DNA of 64,000 nucleotides from Prochlorococcus sp. W8 (GTDB lineage Bacteria; Cyanobacteriota; Cyanobacteriia; PCC-6307; Cyanobiaceae), in the NCBI GenBank assembly GCA_000291825.1, contig ALPF01000001.1:1-64000 (forward strand). The letters run 5' to 3'. The notes under the pieces were generated by a model. That model was not told the DNA's origin, ran no database searches, and worked only from the letters and a program-made list of their open reading frames with translations. This document shows, one piece after another, positions 1 to 11,034 of this stretch; position 1 is the first letter of the stretch, and each line of letters starts with the position of its first letter. A program made the position numbers and the translations under genes.

Positions 1-1278
1 ATTGATAACAAAATTGAAACCGTAAAGCAACTCAAAAAGATAGCTGAGAGAACGAATATTGAAAACAATGATGAGATTAATCTTACCGTTAAAAATATTC
101 TTGAGGATATAAAAAAAAATGGTGATACCGCTATAAAAAAATATACTTTACAGTTTGATGGGTTTAATCCTGAACCAATGGGAGTAGCATTCGAGGAAAT
201 AGAAGATGCATGGTACTCCACTAATAGTGAATTGCAAGTAGCTTTAAAAAATGCAAAAAATAGAATTGAAAAATTTCACAAAGAACAAGTACCTAAAAAT
301 ATCTCACTAAAGGGGATTTATGGAGAGTGTGTTCAAAGGAAATGGTTACCTGTCAATAAAGCAGGCATATATATTCCAGGAGGTAGAGCTTCATATCCAA
401 GCACTGTTTTAATGAACGCGATTCCAGCGCAAGTAGCTGGTGTTAAAGAGATTATTATGGTTTCTCCAGGGAATAAAGAAGGCAAGATCAATCAAACAGT
501 ATTAGCAGCAGCTTACATAACTGGAATCAAAAATATTTTCAGAATTGGAGGCGCACAAGCGATAGGAGCTTTAGCTTTTGGAACCAAAGAAATTAATAAA
601 GTTGATGTGATCTCTGGCCCTGGAAATATATTTGTTACTACAGCAAAAAAACTTATTTTTGGATCAACTGGAATTGATTCACTTGCTGGTCCTAGTGAAA
701 TACTTATAATTGCAGATGACACAGCTAATATTAACCAATTGGCAACTGATTTATTAGCCCAAGCAGAACATGATCCTTTTGCTGCCTCAATTCTATTAAC
801 TACATCCTTAGAAAAAGCGAGTGAAGTTTCCCATAAGATTTATAAAAAATTAGAGAATCATCCGAGAAAAGAGATTTGTATGAAATCAATTAAAGATTGG
901 GGTTTGATAGGAATTTGTGAAAACTTGGAAACATGTGTTGAACTAAGTAACAAATTTGCACCAGAACATCTTGAAATTATCACCAAAAGTCCTCATAAAA
1001 TACTTGGAAACATTGAAAATGCAGGAGCAATTTTTATTGGCAAATGGACCCCAGAAGCTGTAGGTGATTATCTTGCTGGACCAAATCACACCTTACCAAC
1101 ATCTGGTAATGCAAGATTCAGTGGTGCTTTAGGAGTCGAAACTTTTATGAAAAATTCCTCAATTATCGAATTTAATGAACAAAGTTTGCATAGCAACAAA
1201 AATGACATAATTAATCTTGCCAATAGTGAGGGGCTTCATAGTCATGCAGATTCAGTAAAAGTTAGATTTAAAAATTAA
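1..1278 (+). CDS. hisD: Histidinol dehydrogenase (5' end outside window)
   Basis: Catalyses the last two steps of histidine synthesis, oxidising L-histidinol to L-histidine with NAD and a zinc ion. The reading frame is open from base 1, so the true start lies upstream; the ATG at 178 is internal. Visible family blocks are the NAD-site region around [17 protein letters not shown]-like residues (here [15 protein letters not shown]), the [13 protein letters not shown] segment, the SGPGN turn, AGPSEILI, the LLAQAEHDP zinc-site block and the C-terminal [14 protein letters not shown] stretch. It is soluble and cytoplasmic. The gene converges on rpiA and their stop codons overlap by 4 bp. Identification is secure; only the N-terminus is missing. 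Confidence 0.97.
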   Translation: MDNKIETVKQLKKIAERTNIENNDEINLTVKNILEDIKKNGDTAIKKYTLQFDGFNPEPMGVAFEEIEDAWYSTNSELQVALKNAKNRIEKFHKEQVPKNISLKGIYGECVQRKWLPVNKAGIYIPGGRASYPSTVLMNAIPAQVAGVKEIIMVSPGNKEGKINQTVLAAAYITGIKNIFRIGGAQAIGALAFGTKEINKVDVISGPGNIFVTTAKKLIFGSTGIDSLAGPSEILIIADDTANINQLATDLLAQAEHDPFAASILLTTSLEKASEVSHKIYKKLENHPRKEICMKSIKDWGLIGICENLETCVELSNKFAPEHLEIITKSPHKILGNIENAGAIFIGKWTPEAVGDYLAGPNHTLPTSGNARFSGALGVETFMKNSSIIEFNEQSLHSNKNDIINLANSEGLHSHADSVKVRFKN

Positions 1279-1985
1279 GTTTTTTTCATAGTAAAAACTT
1301 TTGGGATATTATTTTCAATTTTTCCAACTAACACTTTTGTCGTCAAATCTACAAATAATCCATTTTCTAGGACTCCAGGAATATTATTAATTTCATATTC
1401 AACTTTGTGTGGGTCAATTATTCCTCCTTTAAATAAAACATCAAGTATTAAATTTCCTTCATCGGTAACAACAGGACCTGCTTTGTTCACCGCCATCCTT
1501 AAACTACTTTCAGCATTCATATCATTAATTGTAGTTTGAACTTGCTTCCATGCACTGGGAATTACCTCTACTGGGAGAGGAAACACATTATTTAATTTAT
1601 CAACCAACTTCGTTTCATCAACAACAATTAATAATTGATCCGCTTTGGTTGCAACAAGTTTTTCTCTAACATGACATGCTCCACCTCCTTTAATAAGTTG
1701 ATGACTTGGATCAACTTCATCAGCACCATCAATCGCTAAATCAATCTTACCAACCGAACTTAAATCTATTAGCTCAATGCCAAGCTCTTGAGCAAGCACT
1801 TCAGATTGAAAAGAGGTAGGAACTCCTTTTATATTTTTTAGCTTTCCAGATTTAATATTATCTGAGAGACTTTTAATCATTAAAGCAGCTGTTGAACCTG
1901 AACCTAAGCCAAGTATCATGCCATCTTTTACATCTTCTATCGCTGAAATAGCAACAGCTTTCTTCATTTGATTCTGTAAATCCAA
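1275..1985 (-). CDS. rpiA: Ribose-5-phosphate isomerase A
   Basis: Interconverts ribose 5-phosphate and ribulose 5-phosphate in the Calvin cycle and pentose phosphate pathway, so it helps regenerate the CO2 acceptor in this phototroph. The 236-residue protein has the usual length. It shows the phosphate-binding GLGSGSTAA motif near residues 26-34, the active-site block DGADEVDP near 86-93, and the [14 protein letters not shown] segment that carries the catalytic region. It lies on the minus strand, tail to tail with hisD (4 bp overlap) and just downstream of an HtrA-type protease gene read in the same direction. The start at 1985 leaves only a short leader before the family core. Confidence 0.96.
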   Translation of the reverse strand: MDLQNQMKKAVAISAIEDVKDGMILGLGSGSTAALMIKSLSDNIKSGKLKNIKGVPTSFQSEVLAQELGIELIDLSSVGKIDLAIDGADEVDPSHQLIKGGGACHVREKLVATKADQLLIVVDETKLVDKLNNVFPLPVEVIPSAWKQVQTTINDMNAESSLRMAVNKAGPVVTDEGNLILDVLFKGGIIDPHKVEYEINNIPGVLENGLFVDLTTKVLVGKIENNIPKVFTMKKT

Positions 1986-2034
1986 AATTTTAATTTAATT
2001 CTTAACTAAAGAACATTTAATTTCAGGAAGGACT

Positions 2035-3189
<1,155 letters not shown>

Positions 3190-3313
3190 TTAATGCATAT
3201 TTTGGATTTTAGTCTTAAAAACCTATTTTGCTGCTTAAAAAATTGTTTACCCATACTTTATGTCGACTCCATTGATGATAAGCATTAATATTATTAATAC
3301 TTAAGGAAATATT

Positions 3314-3781
3314 TTGAATAAAGAAAATAAAGAGAAACTTAATTCTTTGGTTAAAAAACTTGCAGAAGAATTTGATTTTCAAGTTGATAGTTTAAGTATG
3401 CTAACAAATAAAAATCCAGCTATTTTAAAAATCATTCTTAAGAGGATTGATCAAAAAGATATCACAATTGAAGACTGCACTAATTTTACCGTGCCTGTAG
3501 AGAGTCTTATTGAGAATTCGAAACTTATAAATTACAGATATGTTTTAGAAATCGGTAGTCAAGGTGTCAGTGATGAATTAACCTCTAATAGAGACTTCAA
3601 AACTTTTAAAGGTTTTCCGGTTAAGGTTGAATTAAACCACAAAATTTCTAATACAAAAATTTTGAATGGTTTACTTTATGAAAAGTCTAAAGATTACCTA
3701 GCCATTAACATTAAAGGTAAGATAAAAAAAATTCCCTTTGATGAAGTATTTAAGGTTAGTCTTGCTACAATAGAAGACTAA
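3314..3781 (+). CDS. rimP: Ribosome maturation factor RimP
   Basis: Assists late maturation of the 30S ribosomal subunit. The 155-residue protein has the RimP arrangement: an N-terminal alpha/beta domain with the block [25 protein letters not shown], the [20 protein letters not shown] segment typical of the family, and a C-terminal SH3-like barrel near residues 95-150. The start is TTG, and no better start is visible. It is first in the conserved order rimP-nusA-ylxR-infB, which links ribosome assembly, transcription elongation and translation initiation. The overall length is normal. Confidence 0.93.
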   Translation: MNKENKEKLNSLVKKLAEEFDFQVDSLSMLTNKNPAILKIILKRIDQKDITIEDCTNFTVPVESLIENSKLINYRYVLEIGSQGVSDELTSNRDFKTFKGFPVKVELNHKISNTKILNGLLYEKSKDYLAINIKGKIKKIPFDEVFKVSLATIED

Positions 3782-3818
3782 ACTTTATCTCAAATCGTTT
3801 TTCATTTACCCATCATAG

Positions 3819-5174
3819 ATGGCATTAGTTATTCTCCCAGGTTTAAACAATCTTATAGACGACATTAGTGAGGCAAAAAAACTTCCACCTCAAGTCGTTG
3901 AAGCTGCATTGCGTGAAGCATTACTTAAAGGCTATGAAAAGTATAGACGTACTTTCTACATTGGAATAAAGGATGATCCCTTTGAAGAAGAATATTTCAG
4001 CAATTTTGATGTAGGACTAGATCTTGATGAAGAAGGATACAGGATATTAGCAAGTAAAATAATAGTTGAAGAAGTAGAAAGTGAAGATCATCAAATATCT
4101 TTAGCAGAGGTTCAACAAGTTGCTGATGACGCACAAATTGGAGACACTGTTGTTCTTGATGTAACTCCTGAAAAAGAAGATTTCGGTCGCATGGCTGCAT
4201 CAACAACAAAACAAGTTCTTGCTCAAAAACTCAGAGATCAACAAAGAAAAATGATTCAAGAGGAATTTGCTGACTTAGAGGACCCAGTTTTAACCGCAAG
4301 AGTAATTAGATTTGAAAGACAGTCGGTGATAATGGCAGTAAGCTCAGGAATTGGGAGGCCTGAAGTAGAGGCAGAGCTACCTAAAAGAGATCAACTACCA
4401 AATGATAACTATAGGGCGAATGCAACTTTTAAAGTATTTTTAAAAGAAGTTAGCGAAATTTCAAGAAAAGGACCACAATTGTTTGTTAGCAGAGCAAATG
4501 CTGGGTTAGTTGTCTACTTATTTGAAAATGAAGTTCCAGAAATTCAAGAGGCTTCTGTGAAGATTGTTGCAGTTTCAAGAGAAGCTAATCCTCCTACCAG
4601 AGCTGTTGGACCAAGAACAAAAGTTGCTGTTGATAGCACCGAAAAAGAGGTTGATCCAGTTGGTGCATGCATTGGTGCTCGAGGAGCTCGCATCCAACAA
4701 GTTGTCAATGAACTGAGAGGAGAAAAAATTGATGTAATAAAGTGGTCACCAGATCCAATACAGTACATATTAAATTCACTTAGCCCTGCAAAAGTTGATC
4801 TTGTAAGATTAGTCGATCCCGAAGGACAACATGCACATGTCTTGGTTCCTCCAGATCAACTCAGTCTAGCTATAGGCAGAGAAGGACAGAATGTTAGGTT
4901 GGCTGCAAGGTTAACAGGTTGGAAAATAGATGTAAAAAATTCTCATGAATATGATCAAGCATCAGAGGATGCAGTAGTAGCTGAACTTATTTCACAAAGA
5001 GAGGAGGAGGAAAGTCTTCAAAAAGAAGCTGAAAAGAAATTAGCCGCTGAACAAGCTGCTAGAGCAGAAGAAGATGCTCGCCTTAGAGAATTATATCCAC
5101 TGCCAGAAGATGATGAAGATTTTGTTGACACAATTGATGAAGATAATGTTTCACAAGAGGAAAGAACACGGTGA
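3819..5174 (+). CDS. nusA: Transcription termination/antitermination factor NusA
   Basis: Binds RNA polymerase and nascent RNA to modulate pausing, termination and antitermination. The 451-residue protein has the NusA N-terminal domain (residues 1-125, starting ALVILPGLNNLIDDIS), an S1 domain near 130-200, and two KH domains near 230-375 with the GxxG-type turns GARGARIQQVV and GREGQNVRLAARLTGWKIDV. The C-terminal tail beyond about residue 390 is acidic and glutamate-rich. It lacks the extra acidic repeats found in E. coli NusA, as is usual for cyanobacteria. Its TGA stop overlaps the GTG start of ylxR (GTGA), which suggests translational coupling. Confidence 0.97.
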   Translation: MALVILPGLNNLIDDISEAKKLPPQVVEAALREALLKGYEKYRRTFYIGIKDDPFEEEYFSNFDVGLDLDEEGYRILASKIIVEEVESEDHQISLAEVQQVADDAQIGDTVVLDVTPEKEDFGRMAASTTKQVLAQKLRDQQRKMIQEEFADLEDPVLTARVIRFERQSVIMAVSSGIGRPEVEAELPKRDQLPNDNYRANATFKVFLKEVSEISRKGPQLFVSRANAGLVVYLFENEVPEIQEASVKIVAVSREANPPTRAVGPRTKVAVDSTEKEVDPVGACIGARGARIQQVVNELRGEKIDVIKWSPDPIQYILNSLSPAKVDLVRLVDPEGQHAHVLVPPDQLSLAIGREGQNVRLAARLTGWKIDVKNSHEYDQASEDAVVAELISQREEEESLQKEAEKKLAAEQAARAEEDARLRELYPLPEDDEDFVDTIDEDNVSQEERTR

Positions 5175-5431
5175 TCAAAAATCGACTTATTTTGCGTAGA
5201 TGTATTTCATGCCGAGTAGTTCAGGATAGGCTTAAACTTTTGAAGTTTACTAATGATTTTGAATTGGGGTTAATGGTCAATAAAGGCATTGGTCGTTCTG
5301 CTTACGTATGCAAAACCCAAAAATGTTCAAAAGACTCCAAGTTCAAAAAAAATCTACAAAAAGCCTTAAAAATTACAATTGATCCAAAGTTTTATGAGAT
5401 TATTGACATGGAAATACAAAACTATAAATAA
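5171..5431 (+). CDS. ylxR: YlxR family (DUF448) nucleic-acid-binding protein
   Basis: Small basic protein of the YlxR/RnpM family, encoded between nusA and infB in many bacteria and reported in some of them to bind RNA, including RNase P RNA. The N-terminal signature is clear here as LILRRCISCRVVQDRLKLLKF, followed by GIGRSAYVC, which resembles the family GRGAYVC motif. At 86 residues it is about normal length. The start is GTG and overlaps the nusA stop by 4 bp, so it is probably translationally coupled. A short hairpin (TTCCC/GGGAA) follows the gene before infB. Confidence 0.88.
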   Translation: MIKNRLILRRCISCRVVQDRLKLLKFTNDFELGLMVNKGIGRSAYVCKTQKCSKDSKFKKNLQKALKITIDPKFYEIIDMEIQNYK

Positions 5432-5432
5432 C

Positions 5433-5447
5433 TTTCCCAAAAGGGAA
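5433..5447 (+). repeat. Short hairpin between ylxR and infB
   Basis: TTCCC at 5434-5438 and GGGAA at 5443-5447 are perfectly complementary around an AAAA loop. No U-tract follows, so this is not a classical terminator. It sits about 50 bp before the infB start and could be an RNA processing or stability element, or chance. Confidence 0.3.
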
Positions 5448-5499
5448 TATAATTAAAATAAAGCTCTATGAATCCAAAGTAGAGTATATTTAAACTTCA

Positions 5500-8400
5500 A
5501 TGACTCTCAGCGATAAAATCAGAATTTATGAACTTTCCAGAGATCTTAATCTGGAGAATAAAGATATATTGGATGCAGCTCAAAAGCTTTCTATTTCAGT
5601 AAAAAGCCATAGCAGCTCGATTAATTTAGAAGATGCAATAAAAATTAAAAATCTTATTAATAATAAAAGGACTAAGAATGAGAATATAATTTCTGTAAAT
5701 AAATCTCTTTCAAATACTAAACCTCAAAAAAAGCCTAATTCAACAAACATACACCAAAAAAACATCAATAAAAGTCACAATCCTCAAGTAGTAACGAAAT
5801 CTTTATTAACTAAACCAAGTATTTCTGAATTTTCAGAGAAAAGTGATACGCCTAAAAAAAGAGAACCAATAAATCGTCCTCAAATAGTATCAACAACCAA
5901 ACCACAAAACAATACTACAAACAATAATAAATTAAATAGTCCTAAATCAAACGAACCTACAGTAAGTGAAAAGAGTAAATTTAATAATTTAGTTCCTAGA
6001 GCTCCAAAACCTCCCATTCAACTTATAGAGAAGCCAAAAAATATTACTAAGAATTCCAGAGAAAGTGCACAAAATAGATCAACTAATAATTTAATTGCTA
6101 GAAATAATAACACCTCAAAATATAATAAGACTTCTCCTGTTAATCCCAAAAACAATCCTAAAAAGCCGTCCTTAAATCCACCTGAACTTGTTGGGGCTCC
6201 AATTAGAAGGGACAATAATCCAAATAGACAGAACATAAATAGACAATCTACAAATTTTAGGCAAACATCAAATAGTAATTCCAATACTAATAATAGAAAT
6301 AACACTTCAAATAGAACCAATTCACCAAATAGACCTTCTGCTCCTTCAAAGACTGGGAATCCTTCTAGATCTGCCCTTACGAATAGAAGTGGAGGGCCAA
6401 ATAGACCCAGCAGTCAAAACAGGACAGTGTTATCAAATAGAAGAGGAGAATTTAATAGAAATAATCCTAAATTTAATCGACAAGCATCCACAGGAGTAAG
6501 GAAGCCAGTTGCGCCAAATGAATTAATGCAACTGCAAAAGACAAGATCTTCGAGTGACGCAAAATCTCCACAGGGAGAATATATCAACCCTAAATCTATA
6601 GATTTAAATAAACAGAAAGCTAAAGCTCCTGTTAATCGTCCCAATTCTGCTCCAATTAATAAGAAGGCACCTCATAGAGCTAGCAATCCCTCTAAAAAAA
6701 ATAACCGCGATTGGGATGATTCTGCAAAACTTGAAGCTTTAAGAAATAAAAATCCTCAGAAACAAAGACAAAAAGTACATATTATTGGAGAAAATGATGA
6801 TTCTTTAACAACTGAAACTAGTGGTTTTGCAGGAGAACAAAAAAATACTATTTTATCTGCAAGCTTAGCTAGGCCAACCAAAGCTAAGTCTAATAATGAC
6901 AAAAACCAAAAAACATCAAAACAGTTTAAGAAAAAGAAAAAAGAAACAACTAGGCAAAGACAAAAAAGAAGAGCGATGGAACTACGTGCCTCAAGAGAAG
7001 CTAAACAAGTGAGGCCTGAGATGATAATTGTTCCAGATGATAATCTTACTGTTCAAGAATTAGCAGATAAATTAAAGCTTGAGAGTTCAGAAATCATCAA
7101 ATCTCTCTTTTTTAAAGGTATAACTGCTACAGTCACCCAATCTTTAGATTTAGCGACTATTGAAACTGTCGCAGAAGAATTTGGGGTACCTGTTCTTCAG
7201 GACGATATTGAAGAGGCTGCCAAGAAAACAGTAGAAATGATTGAGAATGCAGATATTGATAATTTAATTACAAGACCAGCAGTTGTGACTGTAATGGGTC
7301 ATGTAGATCATGGTAAAACTAGTCTTTTGGATTCCATTAGAAAAGCGAGAGTTGCCTCTGGAGAAGCAGGTGGAATAACTCAACATATCGGAGCTTATCA
7401 AGTAGAGGTTGAACATGAAAATAAGGTTAAAAAATTAACTTTTCTTGATACCCCTGGGCATGAAGCTTTTACAGCTATGCGTGCTAGAGGTGCTAAAGTT
7501 ACAGATATAGCTGTTTTGGTTGTAGCAGCTGATGATGGAGTAAGGCCACAAACTCTCGAAGCCATTAGCCACGCAAGAGCAGCGAAAGTCCCTATAGTTG
7601 TTGCAATCAATAAAATAGATAAAGAAGGTGCTTCCGCGGACAGGGTCAAGCAAGAATTATCAGAGAAAGATTTAATCGCAGAAGACTGGGGAGGAGATGT
7701 CGTAATGGTACCCGTAAGTGCAATAAGGGGTGAAAATATAGATAAGTTACTTGAAATGATTCTTTTAGTTTCGGAAGTTGAGGATCTTCAAGCTAATCCT
7801 GAAAGATTAGCAAAAGGAACAGTCATTGAAGCACATCTTGACAAAGCAAAAGGCCCTGTAGCTACTCTTCTTATCCAAAATGGTACATTAAAATCTGGTG
7901 ATGTATTAGCGGCAGGTTCAGTATTAGGAAGAATAAGAGCAATGGTTGATGAACATGGGAATAGGATCAAAGAAGCAGCTCCGTCATTTCCAGTTGAAGC
8001 ATTAGGTTTTAGTGAAGTGCCAACAGCGGGAGATGAATTTGAAGTTTACCCAGATGAAAAAACAGCAAGATCAATAGTGGGTGATAGAGCTACAGATGCA
8101 CGAGCAACAAAATTAGCTCAACAAATGGCTTCCAGAAGAGTAAGCTTATCATCAATTTCTAGCCAAGCTAATGAAGGCGAGCTTAAAGAATTAAATTTAA
8201 TATTAAAAGCAGATGTGCAAGGAAGTGTAGAAGCAATACTTGGATCATTAGAGCAGTTACCTAAAAACGAAGTTCAGGTAAGAGTATTATTTTCAGCGCC
8301 TGGAGAGATTACAGAAACAGATATAGATTTAGCAGCAGCGTCAGGTTCTGTAATTATAGGTTTCAATACTTCACTAGCTTCGGGAGCAAAAAGAGCTGCT

Positions 8401-8802
8401 GATGCTAATGATGTTGATATTAGGGAATATGAAGTTATTTATAAACTATTAGAGGATATTCAAGCAGCTATGGAAGGACTTCTTGAACCTGACTTAATTG
8501 AAGAAGAATTAGGTAAAGCTCAAGTTAGAGCTATTTTTACTATTGGTAAAGGATCCATTGCGGGGTGCTATGTAAATAGCGGAAAATTACAGCGAAATTG
8601 TTATGTTCGCGTTCGTAGAGAAAACAATATTATATATGAGGGTAATTTGGATTCACTGAAAAGATCTAAAGATGATGTTAAGGAAGTTAATACCGGTTTT
8701 GAATGTGGAGTAGGTTGTGATAAATTCACAAACTGGATTGAAGGAGATATTATAGAGGCTTACAGAATGGTTACTAAAAAAAGAACTTTGAATAAAAATT
8801 AA
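5500..8802 (+). CDS. infB: Translation initiation factor IF-2
   Basis: GTPase that places initiator tRNA on the 30S subunit and promotes subunit joining. Residues 1 to about 50 form a small helical IF2_N-like domain. Residues of about 60-480 are low-complexity and rich in Asn, Arg, Pro, Ser and Lys, with no recognisable fold. A second IF2_N domain lies near 510-560. The G domain begins with P-loop GHVDHGKT at residues 600-607, followed by the switch [10 protein letters not shown] block and NKID. Domains II, III and the C-terminal fMet-tRNA-binding C2 domain complete the protein. At 1100 residues it is longer than E. coli IF-2, and the excess is in the disordered N-terminal part. Its stop overlaps the convergent DUF3493 gene by 4 bp. 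Confidence 0.98.
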   Translation: MTLSDKIRIYELSRDLNLENKDILDAAQKLSISVKSHSSSINLEDAIKIKNLINNKRTKNENIISVNKSLSNTKPQKKPNSTNIHQKNINKSHNPQVVTKSLLTKPSISEFSEKSDTPKKREPINRPQIVSTTKPQNNTTNNNKLNSPKSNEPTVSEKSKFNNLVPRAPKPPIQLIEKPKNITKNSRESAQNRSTNNLIARNNNTSKYNKTSPVNPKNNPKKPSLNPPELVGAPIRRDNNPNRQNINRQSTNFRQTSNSNSNTNNRNNTSNRTNSPNRPSAPSKTGNPSRSALTNRSGGPNRPSSQNRTVLSNRRGEFNRNNPKFNRQASTGVRKPVAPNELMQLQKTRSSSDAKSPQGEYINPKSIDLNKQKAKAPVNRPNSAPINKKAPHRASNPSKKNNRDWDDSAKLEALRNKNPQKQRQKVHIIGENDDSLTTETSGFAGEQKNTILSASLARPTKAKSNNDKNQKTSKQFKKKKKETTRQRQKRRAMELRASREAKQVRPEMIIVPDDNLTVQELADKLKLESSEIIKSLFFKGITATVTQSLDLATIETVAEEFGVPVLQDDIEEAAKKTVEMIENADIDNLITRPAVVTVMGHVDHGKTSLLDSIRKARVASGEAGGITQHIGAYQVEVEHENKVKKLTFLDTPGHEAFTAMRARGAKVTDIAVLVVAADDGVRPQTLEAISHARAAKVPIVVAINKIDKEGASADRVKQELSEKDLIAEDWGGDVVMVPVSAIRGENIDKLLEMILLVSEVEDLQANPERLAKGTVIEAHLDKAKGPVATLLIQNGTLKSGDVLAAGSVLGRIRAMVDEHGNRIKEAAPSFPVEALGFSEVPTAGDEFEVYPDEKTARSIVGDRATDARATKLAQQMASRRVSLSSISSQANEGELKELNLILKADVQGSVEAILGSLEQLPKNEVQVRVLFSAPGEITETDIDLAAASGSVIIGFNTSLASGAKRAADANDVDIREYEVIYKLLEDIQAAMEGLLEPDLIEEELGKAQVRAIFTIGKGSIAGCYVNSGKLQRNCYVRVRRENNIIYEGNLDSLKRSKDDVKEVNTGFECGVGCDKFTNWIEGDIIEAYRMVTKKRTLNKN

Positions 8803-9038
8803 TTTAATCTATCTCTCTCAAAATAGAAAAGAGTAGGAAACAACAAACATGCTGCTATTTGAATAAGAAGATTATTCATGTCTATCTCATTACCAGCTAA
8901 TATTTTAGATCCCATTATAAAAATGCCCAAAAAAGCTGATCCAGTGCATGCCGCCCAAATCAATCTTCTCAATCCCTTGAAAGGAGCTTTTGTTTCTCTA
9001 AGTAATTTTTTCTTCAATTCAGGGTCAATTTTTGACAT
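8799..9038 (-). CDS. DUF3493 family membrane protein
   Basis: This 79-residue protein fits the DUF3493 family of cyanobacteria and plastids, which is related to the low-PSII-accumulation (LPA/REP27-type) assembly proteins. Visible traits are the polar N-terminus, the [16 protein letters not shown] motif, and two hydrophobic segments near residues 29-48 and 56-74 consistent with two membrane helices, ending in ERDRLN. A role in photosystem II assembly is inferred from the family only. It converges on infB with a 4 bp overlap. Confidence 0.75.
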   Translation of the reverse strand: MSKIDPELKKKLLRETKAPFKGLRRLIWAACTGSAFLGIFIMGSKILAGNEIDMNNLLIQIAACLLFPTLFYFERDRLN

Positions 9039-9093
9039 TAGAAATTTAGAACATAAAATTAAGTTTAGTACGAAAAATCATTTACTGAAAATT

Positions 9094-9165
9094 GCCGGTA
9101 TAGCTCAGAGGTAGAGCAACTGTCTCGTAAACAGTAGGTCGTAGGTTCAAATCCAACTATCGGCA
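9094..9165 (+). tRNA. tRNA-Thr (anticodon CGU)
   Basis: A full 72-base cloverleaf can be folded. The acceptor stem GCCGGTA pairs with TATCGGC (one G-U pair), the D arm is GCTC..GAGC, and the anticodon stem ACTGT/ACAGT closes loop CTCGTAA with anticodon CGT, which reads ACG. The T arm contains GGTTCAAATCC and the discriminator is A. CCA is not encoded. A decayed gene lies immediately downstream. Confidence 0.96.
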
Positions 9166-9244
9166 TTATGCGAAACATCTAAATATGGCTTAAAAAATAA
9201 ATAAAAAATTTTTAAATTTTCTTTATTTTTGCCAATACTTTTAT

Positions 9245-9586
9245 ATGTTGGAGAGCGAAGTTATATATTTTATGACTAAGGTTTCTATGTTCTATAAGCA
9301 AGATGGATAGATAATTCAAAATAACAATTGGTTTATACCAACATGGCAGGGTGAATAGTTTTTAAATGAAAAATTGGGATTCGATTTATTATCACAAAAT
9401 CACAAGAAATTTTTGGTGATTCATCCTTTGCCGCTCATTTACCCTTAACTAGGAAAAGGTATCGATAGCTTAAAATAATTTAAGGATTCTGAATTCGAAT
9501 GGTGTACTCTAGATAACAGATTATCAGAAGAAAATTTTTCCTATCAAATAATTTTCACTGATAAAATATTAAACCTTGGAAGTTAA
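9245..9586 (+). pseudogene. Decayed small gene with four in-frame stop codons
   Basis: Reading one frame from ATG 9245 (or ATG 9272) gives about 113 (or 104) codons ending at TAA 9584. They are interrupted only by TAG 9308, TAG 9356, TAA 9446 and TAA 9476, with no frame change. The segments between stops look like real protein, for example NNNWFIPTWQGE, LGFDLLSQNHKKFLVIHPLP and SEFEWCTLDNRLSEE. That composition, rich in Trp, Phe, Pro and Gly, is unlike random AT-rich sequence. I do not recognise the family. It lies between tRNA-Thr and a glycosyltransferase, in the longest stretch of the window without an intact gene. A lineage-specific loss by point mutation is the simplest reading. Confidence 0.68.
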
Positions 9587-9638
9587 TAAAGAAAAAATAC
9601 ACTAACAATTAAATGTTAAAATTTTAAAAAATCCAAAA

Positions 9639-10730
9639 ATGATATCAATAAATACCTGGGATTTAACAAATAATCAATTACATCAAACTTTTAAAAATAA
9701 TGGAGACTTCATAAAACTTAAAGTCAGGGGCAATTCTTGGGAACCAATTACTAGATGGTTAAGATTAGATTCTAGAATTTTCAAGGAAACTACAAATAGA
9801 GCTCGTATTACATTGTGCGATATAGAGTCTCTAGGAGAAATTTATAATTACAGACCAATTCGCTGGAAAGTGAAGAAATTAACTCCTTTGAACACTCAAA
9901 TTTTTCCTACTTCAATTAAAAACATAGTAAAAAAATTACCTTTAATTAGAGATCTTGCCTTTGAAATTGAAATTACGCTCTATAAATACAAAGAAAAAAA
10001 TAATAATCAATTGATCTCAATAGTTATTCCAGCAAGAAATGAAGCCGGCAATAAAAATTTATTAGTTTCTGCACTTAAAAAGTTTGAAAAAATACAAAAT
10101 AATGTTGAAATAATTTTTGTTGAAGGCAATAGTCAAGACAACACTTATTCTGTGTTAAAACAAATAAAAAAAGATTTCTCTAATTCATTTAAAATTATTT
10201 TATTAAAACAAACAGGTAAAGGAAAAAAAAATGCAGTTGTAGAAGGTTTTAATATATCTTCAGGAGATACCTTAGCAATTGTGGATAGTGACTTCACGGT
10301 TGACATTAATGATAGCATTGATGCAATTATTCAAGCTTCTAAGAATGAAAACATACTAATTAATTGTTCAAGAACAATATTTCCAATGGAAAAAGATGCA
10401 ATGAGATGGGCCAACTACATAGGTAATAGATGTTTTGCTATATTTCTTTCAATTTTAATAAATAACTCTATTTCTGATTCACTTTGTGGAACAAAGGTAT
10501 TTTCAAGAAAATTTTTTAATCTCATGAAAAACAATGGAAGTTGGGATTCTAAATTAGATCCCTTCGGAGACTTTACCATAATATTTGAAGCTGCAAATAA
10601 TAACTTTAAAATATTAAATTATCCTGTTCGATATTATGCAAGAAAATCTGGCTCACCCAATATTTCCAGATGGATTGATGGCTTGAAACTTTTAAGAGTG
10701 TGTTGGTACTATATGATTTCTGAACTATGA
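9639..10730 (+). CDS. GT2 glycosyltransferase with truncated methyltransferase-like N-terminus
   Basis: Residues of about 125-345 form a family 2 GT-A glycosyltransferase: ISIVIPARNEAG at the nucleotide-binding start, EIIFVEGNSQDNT, and the metal-binding DSD at 216-218 in AIVDSDFTVD. Residues 1-115 do not belong to GT2. They resemble the last part of the SAM methyltransferase domain found ahead of GT2 in bifunctional proteins, with WEP near residue 34 and a PLNTQIFP..VKKLPLIRDL stretch like the PxxxxLNxxLxxLPxxRxL end of such domains. The SAM-binding glycine motif is absent, so methyl transfer is not expected. Donor and acceptor are unknown; a surface polysaccharide or lipid role is a guess. 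No membrane helix is obvious. Confidence 0.8.
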   Translation: MISINTWDLTNNQLHQTFKNNGDFIKLKVRGNSWEPITRWLRLDSRIFKETTNRARITLCDIESLGEIYNYRPIRWKVKKLTPLNTQIFPTSIKNIVKKLPLIRDLAFEIEITLYKYKEKNNNQLISIVIPARNEAGNKNLLVSALKKFEKIQNNVEIIFVEGNSQDNTYSVLKQIKKDFSNSFKIILLKQTGKGKKNAVVEGFNISSGDTLAIVDSDFTVDINDSIDAIIQASKNENILINCSRTIFPMEKDAMRWANYIGNRCFAIFLSILINNSISDSLCGTKVFSRKFFNLMKNNGSWDSKLDPFGDFTIIFEAANNNFKILNYPVRYYARKSGSPNISRWIDGLKLLRVCWYYMISEL

Positions 10731-11034
10731 TTAAGACTTCTAATCAATAAAAAATACATCTAATTTTCTACCTTTAAATTTAATGAAATAATATTGAAAT
10801 AATAGGGAATTATTATTTATTCAATATTTTAATTTGTCTATAAAGATAAATTTTTAGATTAAAACAAAGTTTTTCTAAAAAAATTGTCGCAGTAGCGTAA
10901 CAAAAGTTGTTAAAACTATGGTGTAAACTTAAAACACCTTTTAGATAATATAATTATTACAAACTTTTAGCATTTTCTAGCTAAAGAAAATATTTCTAAA
11001 CAAGCTTAAAATCTCATAAAAAGTCAACAACCTT
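10731..11034. other. AT-rich intergenic region, 304 bp, no gene seen
   Basis: No ORF of credible length or RNA gene is visible on either strand. The region contains one strong inverted repeat (10790-10828, listed separately) and otherwise AT-rich sequence that presumably holds the promoter of the methyltransferase gene starting at 11035. Confidence 0.6.
10790..10828 (+). terminator. Long AT-rich hairpin after the GT2 gene
   Basis: AATATTGA (10790-10797) pairs perfectly with TCAATATT (10821-10828). Inside it AATAATA pairs with TATTATT around loop GGGAAT, leaving a 3-base bulge. That makes 15 base pairs in all. Only a short T run follows, so termination strength is uncertain. It lies 60 bp past the GT2 stop and could terminate that transcript or mark an RNA processing site. 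Confidence 0.4.

Noticed and set aside
9245-9586. Stop-codon recoding (pyrrolysine or readthrough) in the frame with four stops
   Set aside because: Both TAG and TAA occur, no recoding machinery or signals are seen, and the genome uses TAG/TAA as ordinary stops.
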